The notes beneath the pieces were generated by a model. That model did no database searches. It was not told where the DNA came from and was given only the letters and a program-made list of their open reading frames with translations. The position numbers were made by a program, and so were the translations under genes. A stretch of 10,181 bases of DNA from Oscillospiraceae bacterium. Lineage in GTDB: Bacteria > Bacillota > Clostridia > Oscillospirales > Acutalibacteraceae. Below are positions 1 through 6,103 of this stretch, one piece after another; positions within the stretch are counted from its first letter, which is position 1, and each line of letters starts with the position of its first letter. The stretch lies in contig CACYHJ010000092.1 in assembly GCA_902774165.1 (NCBI GenBank), positions 1 through 10,181 of the forward strand, given 5' to 3'.

Positions 1-4
1 GGCG

Positions 5-51
5 GTCGAAGCTAAAAACAATCCACCGGATTGTTTTCTTAACGCTTCGAC
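5..51. repeat. Nested hairpin, possible terminator
   Basis: The arms GTCGAAGC (5-12) and GCTTCGAC (44-51) are perfect inverted repeats. Inside them AAAACAATCC (15-24) pairs with GGATTGTTTT (28-37) around a 3-base loop. The inner stem is followed by T-rich sequence on the minus strand, so it could end transcription arriving from the CDF gene, or from a plus-strand gene left of the window. No gene is visible between position 1 and 222. A transposable-element end is an alternative reading. Confidence 0.5.
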
Positions 52-222
52 GTGAGAAAATCAAAATTGTTAAAAACCCAGACCGATTTCGAGTTAATAT
101 TTGCCGCCTCGCCACCCCGTCGTTAAGACGGGATGCCTTCGCCGACAAATCCGGACGATTGATAATCGTCCCTACATTCAGCATCCGACGTTCTGCGTAA
201 AGCCGATATTCATGATCAGAAT
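52..222. other. Non-coding region with two short hairpins
   Basis: No credible gene is visible here. Two compact hairpins are: CCCGTC (116-121) with GACGGG (127-132), loop GTTAA; and GGACGATT (153-160) with AATCGTCC (164-171), loop GAT. Neither is followed by a clear T-tract on either strand, so they are not convincing intrinsic terminators. They look like dispersed intergenic palindromes, but only one copy of each is present in this window. The region lies just downstream of the CDF stop codon. Confidence 0.4.
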
Positions 223-1128
223 TTACCCCGGATTCACATGCACCATAATATGCTTCACCGCGGGGAATTCCCGTTCCACCGCGCAATGCACCCGCTCGGC
301 GATCTCATGGGTCGCCGCAAGGGTGCTTTTTCCGTCTGCGCGGATTTCAAGATCCACGTAGATCTTGTTGCCGAATTCCCGCGTCTGCAGCAAATCGACG
401 CCCAGCACGCCCTCCTGCGCCGTTACGACGTCGCGAATCGCCCGTTCGGTTTCGGGGTCGCAGGAGCGGTCTACCATTTTATCCATCGCCTCGCGGAAGA
501 TATCCACCGCAGCCTTGACGATGAAGATGCAGATCACAAGGCTCGCGACGGGATCCAGCACCGGGAGCCCCATCCGCGCCCCGGCGATGCCGATCAGCGC
601 CCCGACCGAGGAAAGCGCGTCGCTGCGGTGATGCCACGCGTCCGCCCGCAGCGCGCCGGAGCCGATCTTTTTCGCGTAATGGCGCGTATACCAGAACATC
701 GCCTCTTTCACGACGATCGAAACGCCGGCGGCAACCAGCGCAAGAACGCCCGGGACGGCGATCTCCTGCGTTTCGCCGGACAGGATCGTGCGGCCCGCCT
801 GCCAGCCGATCAGCAGCCCGGAGATCAGCAGGATCACCGACAGCACCGCCGCCGCGACGCATTCAAACCGTTCATGGCCGTATGGGTGTTTCTGATCCGG
901 GTCCTTCGAGGCGATCCGCACGCCGATCAGCACGATAATGCTGCTGAACACGTCGGACGCGGAATGGATCGCGTCGCTGACCATCGCCCCGGAGGACGCA
1001 AGGATCCCTGCCGCCAGCTTGAAGGCGGACAGCGCGAGATTGCCCGCGATGCTGACAAGAGATACCCGCCGGGCGGTCGACCTGAACTGCTGCGGCGACA
1101 CGTCCGATACGGTTGTTTTTTTGTTCAT
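223..1128 (-). CDS. Cation diffusion facilitator (CDF) family metal exporter
   Basis: A 301-residue integral membrane protein of the CDF family, which exports divalent metals (Zn, Fe, Mn and others) in exchange for protons. The predicted metal-site pairs are both HxxxD: His55/Asp59 in TM2 (DAIHSASD) and His166/Asp170 in TM5 (WHHRSD). The conserved HPYGHERFE loop is at 81-89, and a cytoplasmic dimerisation domain (about 215-301) ends in HIMVHVNPG. The ATG at 1128 is chosen because GGAGGG lies six bases upstream; the frame stays open 39 codons further, but those run through the repeat at 1178-1321. The gene follows feoB and the Cys-rich gene on the same strand, so Fe(II) is a plausible substrate by context only. 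HxxxD/HxxxD sites are also common in zinc transporters, so the metal is unresolved. Confidence 0.93.
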   Translation of the reverse strand: MNKKTTVSDVSPQQFRSTARRVSLVSIAGNLALSAFKLAAGILASSGAMVSDAIHSASDVFSSIIVLIGVRIASKDPDQKHPYGHERFECVAAAVLSVILLISGLLIGWQAGRTILSGETQEIAVPGVLALVAAGVSIVVKEAMFWYTRHYAKKIGSGALRADAWHHRSDALSSVGALIGIAGARMGLPVLDPVASLVICIFIVKAAVDIFREAMDKMVDRSCDPETERAIRDVVTAQEGVLGVDLLQTREFGNKIYVDLEIRADGKSTLAATHEIAERVHCAVEREFPAVKHIMVHVNPG

Positions 1129-1147
1129 GATGATCCCTCCCCCCGGC

Positions 1148-1178
1148 AGTATATGATTAAGATGAAAAGATGTTGCAA
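1148..1178 (-). promoter_or_regulatory. Candidate promoter of the CDF gene
   Basis: On the minus strand TTGCAA (1173-1178) and TATACT (1148-1153) are separated by 19 bases, two longer than ideal. The -10 box lies just before the GGAGGG ribosome binding site, which would leave a very short leader. The -35 box abuts the terminal inverted repeat of the intergenic element. Read-through from the feo genes is an alternative source of transcription. Confidence 0.35.
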
Positions 1179-1321
1179 AATACTGATTTGTCGCGCTGAC
1201 GCGCCGATGCTTCGTGACTCGTGACTCGTGACTCGGAAACCGCAAGGATACGCTCTGCGTCTGGGTTTATGAAACGAATCACGAATCACAAATCACGAAT
1301 CACGACGACAAATCAGTATTT
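1178..1321. repeat. MITE-like palindromic repeat, copy 1
   Basis: An imperfect palindrome bounded by 16-bp perfect terminal inverted repeats (1178-1193 and 1306-1321; core ACTGATTTGTCG / CGACAAATCAGT). From the left it contains a GCGC-TGAC-GCGC mini-hairpin (1193-1204), three tandem GTGACTC units (1214-1234), a central block with an ACGC/GCGT hairpin, and four tandem GAATCAC-type units (1276-1303, the third reading AAATCAC). The two 7-mer arrays are near reverse complements, so the whole element can fold into one long hairpin. An inverted second copy lies at 5886-6031; 1182-1289 matches its complement with three mismatches in 108 bases. There is no coding capacity and no transposase, so this fits a non-autonomous element. 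The right terminal repeat overlaps the last codons of the Cys-rich gene. Confidence 0.88.
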
Positions 1322-1468
1322 GTTACACCGGTCGCATTCTCCGCAGCCGCAATCGCATCCGCCCTCGCAGCAGCCGCCTTTCTTCTTTTTCTTTCTGACA
1401 AAGAGGATCACGGCGGCGGCGACGATCAGAACCAATATGACGATCACGATAATATCCGCAGGGTTCAT
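1313..1468 (-). CDS. FeoB-associated Cys-rich membrane protein
   Basis: A 51-residue protein: a short N-terminus, one hydrophobic helix (about residues 6-24), a basic stretch RKKKKK (25-30), then a Gly/Cys-rich tail with seven cysteines in 33-48 (CC, CDCGC, CDRC). This is the architecture of the small FeoB-associated Cys-rich membrane proteins found beside feoB in Firmicutes. Their role is not firmly established; metal binding or assisting FeoB is the usual suggestion. The ATG follows the feoB stop by a single base (TGAGATG), and GGGAGG in the feoB 3' end sits eight bases upstream, so translation is probably coupled. The last two codons and the TGA stop lie within the terminal inverted repeat of the adjacent element, so the present C-terminus may have been set by its insertion. 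Confidence 0.88.
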   Translation of the reverse strand: MNPADIIVIVILVLIVAAAVILFVRKKKKKGGCCEGGCDCGCGECDRCNKY

Positions 1469-1469
1469 C

Positions 1470-3815
1470 TCACACGCCTCCCGTCAGTACGCCGACAAGG
1501 TGCGCCAGCAGCGCGGCGATCCACGCGATCCCGCACTGCCACGCCACGACGCCGGCCGCCCATTTGCCGCCCATCTCCCTGCGGATGGACGCGATCGCAG
1601 CGACGCAGGGGGTATACAGAAGGGAGAAGACCAGAAGGCAGATTGCGGAAAGCGGCGAAAGAGCCGAAGCGACGCCGCCGACAAACAGGATCTCCATGGT
1701 GGAAACGACGCTCTCCTTCGCCATAAAGCCGCTGATCAGCGCGACGGCGATCCGCCAGTCGCCCAGGCCGATCGGCCGCAGCACCGGCACCAGCACGCCC
1801 GCGATCCCCGCCAGGATGCTGTCCTTGGAGTCCGAGACAGGGTTGAAGCGCAGGTCAAAGCTTTTCAGCAGCCAGATCACGATGGTGGCGATCAGAATCA
1901 CGGAAAACGCGCGCTGCAGGAAATCCTTCGCCTTTTCCCACAGCAGCCGCAGCACGTTCTTCGCGCCGGGCAGGCGGTAATTGGGCAACTCCATCACAAA
2001 GGGCACGGCCTCGCCCCGGAACAGCGTATTTTTGAACAGGAACGCCACGAGAATGCCCGTAACGACGCCGAGCAGATAGAGTCCCACCATGATCAGCGCC
2101 TTGTATTTCGGGAAGAACGCGTCGACAAAAAACGCGTAGATCGGCAGTTTTGCGGTGCAGCTCATGAAGGGGGTGAGCAGTACCGTCATCTTGCGGTCCC
2201 GCTCGCTGGGCAGGGTGCGGGTGGACATCACCGCGGGCACGGTGCAGCCGAAGCCGATCAGCATGGGCACGATGCTTCTGCCCGAAAGCCCGATCTTGCG
2301 CAGCAGCTTATCCATGACGAACGCCACCCGGGCGATATAGCCGCTGTCCTCTAAAATCGACAGGAAGAAAAACAGCGTCACGATGATGGGCAGAAAACTC
2401 AGCACGCTGCCCACGCCCTCAATGATGCCGCCGCTGATAAGGCCGTGCAGCGTGGCGTTCACGCCCGCCTTCGTCATGACCGCGTCCGCCGCCCCGGCAA
2501 GCGCTTCGACGCCCCATTCGGTCAGCGTCTGAAGGCCTGCGCCGATGACGTTGAACGTCAGGAAGAACACAAGGCCCATAATGGCGATAAACGCCGGCAC
2601 CGCGGTGTATTTGCCGGTGAGGATCCGGTCGATTTTTTCACTGCGCAGGCGCTCGCGGCTCTGCTTTGGCTTTTTCACCGTCTGCCGGCAGACCTTTTCG
2701 ATAAACGCGAAGCGCATATCCGCGATCGCGGCGCTGCGGTCCAGCCCGCGCTCCGCTTCCATCTGGACAATAATATGCTCGAGCAGCTCCCGTTCATTCC
2801 CGTCCAGATCCAGTTTTTCAAGAATCAGCTCGTCGCCCTCCGCGACCTTGCTGGCGGCGAAGCATACCGGCAGCCCGGCGCGCTCGGCGTGGTCCTCGAT
2901 CAGATGCCGGATGCCGTGCAGGCAGCGGTGCACCGCGCCGCCGTGATCAAGCGCGTCGCAGAAATCCTGGCGCACCGGCGGCTCCTGATACCGCGCCACG
3001 TGGATCGCGTGGTCGATCAGCTCGTCCACACCCTGGTTCTTCGCCGCCGAGATCGGCACCACCGGCACGCCCAGCAGCGCTTCCATCGCGTTGACGTCGA
3101 TACTGCCGCCGTTGGAGGTCAGCTCGTCCATCATATTGAGCGCGACGACCATCGGCACGCCGGTTTCCAGCAGCTGCATGGTCAGATACAGGTTCCGTTC
3201 GATGTTGGTGGCGTCGACGATATCAATGATCGCTTTCGGTTTTTCATTCAGGATAAAATCGCGGGAAATCAGCTCCTCGCTGCTGTAGGGCGACATGGAA
3301 TAGATGCCCGGCAGATCGGTGACAAGCGTCCCCTTGTGGTCCCGGATCGCGCCGTCCTTGCGGTCGACGGTCACGCCGGGGAAATTGCCCACGTGCCGGT
3401 TTGAGCCGGTCAGACGGTTGAACAGCGTGGTCTTGCCGCTGTTCTGATTACCCGCGAGCGCGAAGGTCAGCGTCTCGCTCTCCGGCAGCGGCGTGCCGGT
3501 CCCCTTCGGATGGAACCGTCCGCCCTCGCCGAGGCCGGGATGCTCCGCTTTTTTCCGCGCAGCCGCCTCCTGTTCCGGCAGGCGCGCCTCCGACTGCGGT
3601 TCAACGCCGATGCGCGCCGCGTCCGCAAGCCGCAGCGTCAGCTCATACCCGTGAATCATCAGCTCCATCGGGTCCCCCATCGGCGCCAGCTTGATCATGG
3701 TGACCGCAGCGCCGGGGATCACGCCCATATCCAGAAAATGCTGCCGCAGCGCGCCCTCGCCGCCGACGGTCGTGACGACGGCGCTTTGGCCGGGCTTCAG
3801 TTCGTTCAACGTCAT
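1470..3815 (-). CDS. feoB: FeoA-FeoB fusion, ferrous iron transporter
   Basis: A 781-residue fusion for GTP-dependent Fe(II) uptake across the cytoplasmic membrane. Residues 1-75 are a FeoA (SH3-like) domain, MTLNELKPGQ through the Arg/Leu-rich strand. A linker of about 40 residues leads to the FeoB G domain: G1 GNQNSGKT (122-129), G3 DLPG (167-170), G4 NMMD (227-230) and G5 SAAK (256-259), followed by the helical regulatory domain (about 280-400). From about 405 onward is the polytopic channel with two Gate repeats, including GFGCTVPA (Cys524), SCTAKLP (Cys553) and a late YTPCVAA. The ATG at 3815 is chosen because AGGGGA precedes it; the in-frame ATG at 3848 has no ribosome binding site and lies close to the predicted transcription start. 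FeoA is usually a separate protein, but fusions are known in Clostridia and Bacteroidetes. The gene leads a likely operon with the Cys-rich gene. Confidence 0.97.
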   Translation of the reverse strand: MTLNELKPGQSAVVTTVGGEGALRQHFLDMGVIPGAAVTMIKLAPMGDPMELMIHGYELTLRLADAARIGVEPQSEARLPEQEAAARKKAEHPGLGEGGRFHPKGTGTPLPESETLTFALAGNQNSGKTTLFNRLTGSNRHVGNFPGVTVDRKDGAIRDHKGTLVTDLPGIYSMSPYSSEELISRDFILNEKPKAIIDIVDATNIERNLYLTMQLLETGVPMVVALNMMDELTSNGGSIDVNAMEALLGVPVVPISAAKNQGVDELIDHAIHVARYQEPPVRQDFCDALDHGGAVHRCLHGIRHLIEDHAERAGLPVCFAASKVAEGDELILEKLDLDGNERELLEHIIVQMEAERGLDRSAAIADMRFAFIEKVCRQTVKKPKQSRERLRSEKIDRILTGKYTAVPAFIAIMGLVFFLTFNVIGAGLQTLTEWGVEALAGAADAVMTKAGVNATLHGLISGGIIEGVGSVLSFLPIIVTLFFFLSILEDSGYIARVAFVMDKLLRKIGLSGRSIVPMLIGFGCTVPAVMSTRTLPSERDRKMTVLLTPFMSCTAKLPIYAFFVDAFFPKYKALIMVGLYLLGVVTGILVAFLFKNTLFRGEAVPFVMELPNYRLPGAKNVLRLLWEKAKDFLQRAFSVILIATIVIWLLKSFDLRFNPVSDSKDSILAGIAGVLVPVLRPIGLGDWRIAVALISGFMAKESVVSTMEILFVGGVASALSPLSAICLLVFSLLYTPCVAAIASIRREMGGKWAAGVVAWQCGIAWIAALLAHLVGVLTGGV

Positions 3816-3858
3816 ATTCGTATCCCCTGTTTCTTCTGCTTTTAACATATATAAAATT

Positions 3859-3880
3859 TATGATATAATATGATATCATA
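3859..3880. promoter_or_regulatory. AT-rich inverted repeat, candidate metal-repressor operator
   Basis: TATGATAT (3859-3866) and ATATCATA (3873-3880) form a perfect inverted repeat with a six-base spacer. Its right arm covers the -10 box of the feoB promoter, a classic repressor position. Iron-uptake genes are commonly controlled by Fur or DtxR/IdeR-type repressors, but this site matches neither consensus clearly, so the regulator is not identified. Confidence 0.5.
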
Positions 3881-3904
3881 GTCCCTGATATGACGGTTAG
3901 TCAA
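3875..3904 (-). promoter_or_regulatory. Sigma-A type promoter of feoB
   Basis: On the minus strand TTGACT (3899-3904) and TATGAT (3875-3880) are 18 bases apart, each matching 5 of 6 consensus bases. Transcription would begin near 3868, giving a leader of about 50 bases before the ATG at 3815. A second TTGACT partly overlaps upstream (3904-3909) but is badly spaced. Confidence 0.65.
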
Positions 3905-3934
3905 GTCAAACGCCAAACGACGCCGTAGAAACGC

Positions 3935-3965
3935 AAAAAAACCGCCTGCCCGGAGGGACAAGCGG
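3935..3965 (-). terminator. Intrinsic terminator of asnB
   Basis: Read on the minus strand, CCGCTTG (3959-3965) pairs with CAGGCGG (3942-3948) with one G-U pair, followed directly by seven T (3935-3941). It starts 37 bases after the asparagine synthase stop codon and ends before the feoB promoter, so it separates the two minus-strand units. Confidence 0.8.
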
Positions 3966-4001
3966 CAACCGGGTTCCCCGTGATCATGAATCGCGGGCCG
4001 G

Positions 4002-5840
4002 TCACAGGATGATCCGCACGCGGTATTTTTTCTGCCAGTAATTGACCATGAGCATATAGGCGATGGTCTGGGGCGTGTTCATCAGCTGGCCGTACCAGGG
4101 GACGGCGCGCTCGTCGGTCAGCAGCCCCTCCAGCGCCTCGCGCTTCACGAATGCGAAAATCGGCGCTTCGGGGTCGGCGAGCACCTTCTCCCGCAGCTCC
4201 CGCGAGACCGCCGCCAGATACGCCGGGTTGTGGGTCTTCGGGTAGGGGCTTTTCTTCCTCCAGAGCACCTTTTCCGGCAGATAATCCTTCATCGCCTCGC
4301 GCAGCAGCCCTTTTTCATACTGCTTGTAATCCTTGAACGCCCACGGCACGGTATAAAGATATTCGGCGATCCGCCGGTCACAGAACGGTACGCGTACCTC
4401 CAACCCGCACGCCATCGACATCCGGTCCTTGCGGTCCAGCAGCGTCTGCATAAACCAGTCGAAGTTGAGGCGCATCATCTCCTTCATGCGGGATTCCTCC
4501 GCCGTCAGGCCCGATGCTTTGTGTGTATCGTTCACGGTGACGGTATAGCGGGCGTTGACGTAGCGTTCCGCGTCGATCAGCGCGGCCAGGTCCTCCTTCA
4601 GGAAGGAGCTCCGGTACGCCGTCGTCTGCGCCCAGGGGAAGCCGAAGCGGTCCCGGATCTCTTTATCCCGGTACCACGGGTAGCCGCCGAAGATTTCGTC
4701 CGCGCACTCCCCGGAGAGCGCCACCGTGCCGACCTTTTTGATCTCCCGGCAGAACAGCAGCAGGGATGAATCCACGTCCGCCATGCCGGGCAGATCCCGC
4801 GCGTCCACCGCCGCATACAGCGCCTGCGTCAGCTCCGGGACGTCGAGGGTCACGGTGGTATGGTCGCTGCCGAGGTATTCCGTCATTGCGCGGATATATT
4901 CCGGGTCGCTGTTGGGCTGGAATTTTGTCTTTTTGAAATATTTGTCATTGTCACGGTAATCGACGGAGAGCGTTTTCAGCCGCTCCCCGCGTTTTTTCAT
5001 ATATTGGGCGGCGACGGAGGAAATGATGCTTGAGTCGAGCCCGCCGGACAGGAACGTGCACACCGGCACGTCGGAGACCAGCTGGCGCTCGATGGCGTCG
5101 GTGACGAGGAATCTTGTTTTCTCGACGCACTGCGCAAAGCTGTCCGTAAAATCCCGGTCCTTCAGCCGGAAATACCGGTCCTTGCGCAGCCCGTCCCGGT
5201 CGAACCACAGCCGCTCCCCCGCTTTCAATTCCGATATTCCCCGGAACACGCCGCAGCCGGGGGTTCTGCCCGGTCCCATGAGCATGAGCTCCGCGATCGA
5301 ATCCCGGTCCGCGACAGCCTCGACCTCCCCGTTCGCAAGGATCGCCTTGATCTCGGAGCCGAAAATGAAATTCCCGTTTTTCACCGCGTAGAAAAAGGGC
5401 TTGACGCCGATCGGGTCCCGGGCGGCGAACAGCCGCTGCGCCCGGACGTCCCAGACTGCGAAGGCGAAAATCCCGTTGAACCGGTCGACGCACCCGGCGC
5501 CGTATGCGATAAAGGCCTTCAGAACGACCTCCGTATCCGAACGGGTATCGAACCGGACGCCCGCCCGGATCAGCTCCCCGCGCACCTCCGGCGTATTGTA
5601 AAGCTCCCCGTTGTACACGATCACGTATTCCCGTCCGTCGGCCACGGCGCGCATGGGCTGCCTGCCGTTCTGCACGTCAATGACCGCCAGCCTGCGGTGC
5701 GCCAGCGCCGCCCGCGGCGTAAGATAAAGCCCCTGCTGGTCCGGTCCCCGGGGCGCGAGCACCCTCTGCATGTTCAGAAAATCGTTTTCCCGCGTCGTCA
5801 GATCCTGCGAATAGGAGACCTCTCCCGCGATTCCGCACAT
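4002..5840 (-). CDS. asnB: Asparagine synthase (glutamine-hydrolysing)
   Basis: A 612-residue class II glutamine amidotransferase that makes asparagine from aspartate, ATP and glutamine. Cys2, exposed after Met removal (MCGIAGE), is the N-terminal nucleophile. Other glutaminase residues fit the family: HRRLAV (48-53), YNGE (76-79) and SDTE (101-104). The synthetase half starts around 240 with the ATP-pyrophosphatase loop SGGLDSS (265-271) and later SGECADEIFGGYPWY and the GLEVRVPF motif. The ATG at 5840 is chosen because it places Cys at position 2 and GAGGTG lies six bases upstream; a GTG at 5849 is part of that ribosome binding site. The gene is a stand-alone unit with its own terminator. 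No T-box leader is visible. Some family members modify peptides or cell wall precursors, but no such partner genes are present, so asparagine synthesis is most likely. Confidence 0.95.
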   Translation of the reverse strand: MCGIAGEVSYSQDLTTRENDFLNMQRVLAPRGPDQQGLYLTPRAALAHRRLAVIDVQNGRQPMRAVADGREYVIVYNGELYNTPEVRGELIRAGVRFDTRSDTEVVLKAFIAYGAGCVDRFNGIFAFAVWDVRAQRLFAARDPIGVKPFFYAVKNGNFIFGSEIKAILANGEVEAVADRDSIAELMLMGPGRTPGCGVFRGISELKAGERLWFDRDGLRKDRYFRLKDRDFTDSFAQCVEKTRFLVTDAIERQLVSDVPVCTFLSGGLDSSIISSVAAQYMKKRGERLKTLSVDYRDNDKYFKKTKFQPNSDPEYIRAMTEYLGSDHTTVTLDVPELTQALYAAVDARDLPGMADVDSSLLLFCREIKKVGTVALSGECADEIFGGYPWYRDKEIRDRFGFPWAQTTAYRSSFLKEDLAALIDAERYVNARYTVTVNDTHKASGLTAEESRMKEMMRLNFDWFMQTLLDRKDRMSMACGLEVRVPFCDRRIAEYLYTVPWAFKDYKQYEKGLLREAMKDYLPEKVLWRKKSPYPKTHNPAYLAAVSRELREKVLADPEAPIFAFVKREALEGLLTDERAVPWYGQLMNTPQTIAYMLMVNYWQKKYRVRIIL

Positions 5841-5857
5841 GATTATCACCTCGGAGC

Positions 5858-5887
5858 ATTGTATGCGGAAAAAAGAGAGATGTGCAA
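5858..5887 (-). promoter_or_regulatory. Candidate promoter of asnB
   Basis: On the minus strand TTGCAC (5882-5887) and TACAAT (5858-5863) are 18 bases apart. The -35 box overlaps the outer edge of the palindromic repeat. The -10 box is only five bases from the GAGGTG ribosome binding site, which would give an unusually short leader, so this assignment is tentative. Confidence 0.35.
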
Positions 5888-6031
5888 ATACTGATTTGTC
5901 GGGATGTCGGGATGTCGAGATTCGTGATTCGTGATTCGTTTCATAAACTCAGACGCAGTGCGTATCCTTGCGGTTTCCGAGTCACGAGTCACGAGTCACG
6001 AAGCAACGGCGCGTCAGCGCGACAAATCAGT
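5886..6031. repeat. MITE-like palindromic repeat, copy 2 (inverted)
   Basis: The same element as at 1178-1321 in opposite orientation. The 12-bp terminal repeats are ACTGATTTGTCG (5890-5901) and CGACAAATCAGT (6020-6031). Inside are two GGGATGTC units (5901-5916), GAGATTC and two GTGATTC units (5917-5937), the conserved central block, three GAGTCAC units (5979-5999) and the GCGC mini-hairpin. The segment 5924-6031 is nearly identical to the complement of copy 1. The outer part of the left array has diverged: copy 1 has extra GTGATTC-type units where this copy has the 8-mer pair. It fills most of the gap between the divergent asnB and oxidoreductase genes. Confidence 0.88.
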
Positions 6032-6039
6032 TTTTCCTC

Positions 6040-6068
6040 TTGTAATTTATTCCTCAATATGCTACACT
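6040..6068 (+). promoter_or_regulatory. Promoter of the Gfo/Idh/MocA gene
   Basis: TTGTAA (6040-6045) and TACACT (6063-6068) are separated by exactly 17 bases, each matching 4 of 6 sigma-A consensus bases. It lies just beyond the right end of the repeat. Transcription would start near 6075, about 29 bases before the ATG. Confidence 0.6.
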
Positions 6069-6103
6069 GTACCCGTATCAAAATACGAAAGGACTGCATT
6101 ATC

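Noticed and set aside
143..153. Third partial copy of the repeat (CGACAAATCC resembling the terminal CGACAAATCAGT)
   Set aside because: The match is only nine bases, with no flanking 7-mer array or partner end nearby, so it may be chance.
238..1224. Long plus-strand reading frame antisense to the CDF gene
   Set aside because: It is rich in Arg, His and Asp with no recognisable domain, and mirrors a clear CDF protein with a proper ribosome binding site. It is a shadow frame from GC-rich codons.
1129..1245. N-terminal extension of the CDF protein by 39 codons
   Set aside because: It would translate part of the repeat. The ATG at 1128 has a strong GGAGGG six bases away.
1214..1303. CRISPR array
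   Set aside because: The units are 7 bp with no spacers, lie in two opposed arrays within a palindrome, and no cas gene is present.
5841..5885. T-box or other riboswitch leader for asnB
   Set aside because: Only about 45 bases separate the repeat from the start codon, with no stem I-like structure, T-box sequence or terminator.
5882..6103. N-terminal extension of the oxidoreductase by 74 codons
   Set aside because: It would translate the palindromic repeat and the promoter. The Rossmann fold begins properly at the ATG at 6104 with AAAGGA upstream.
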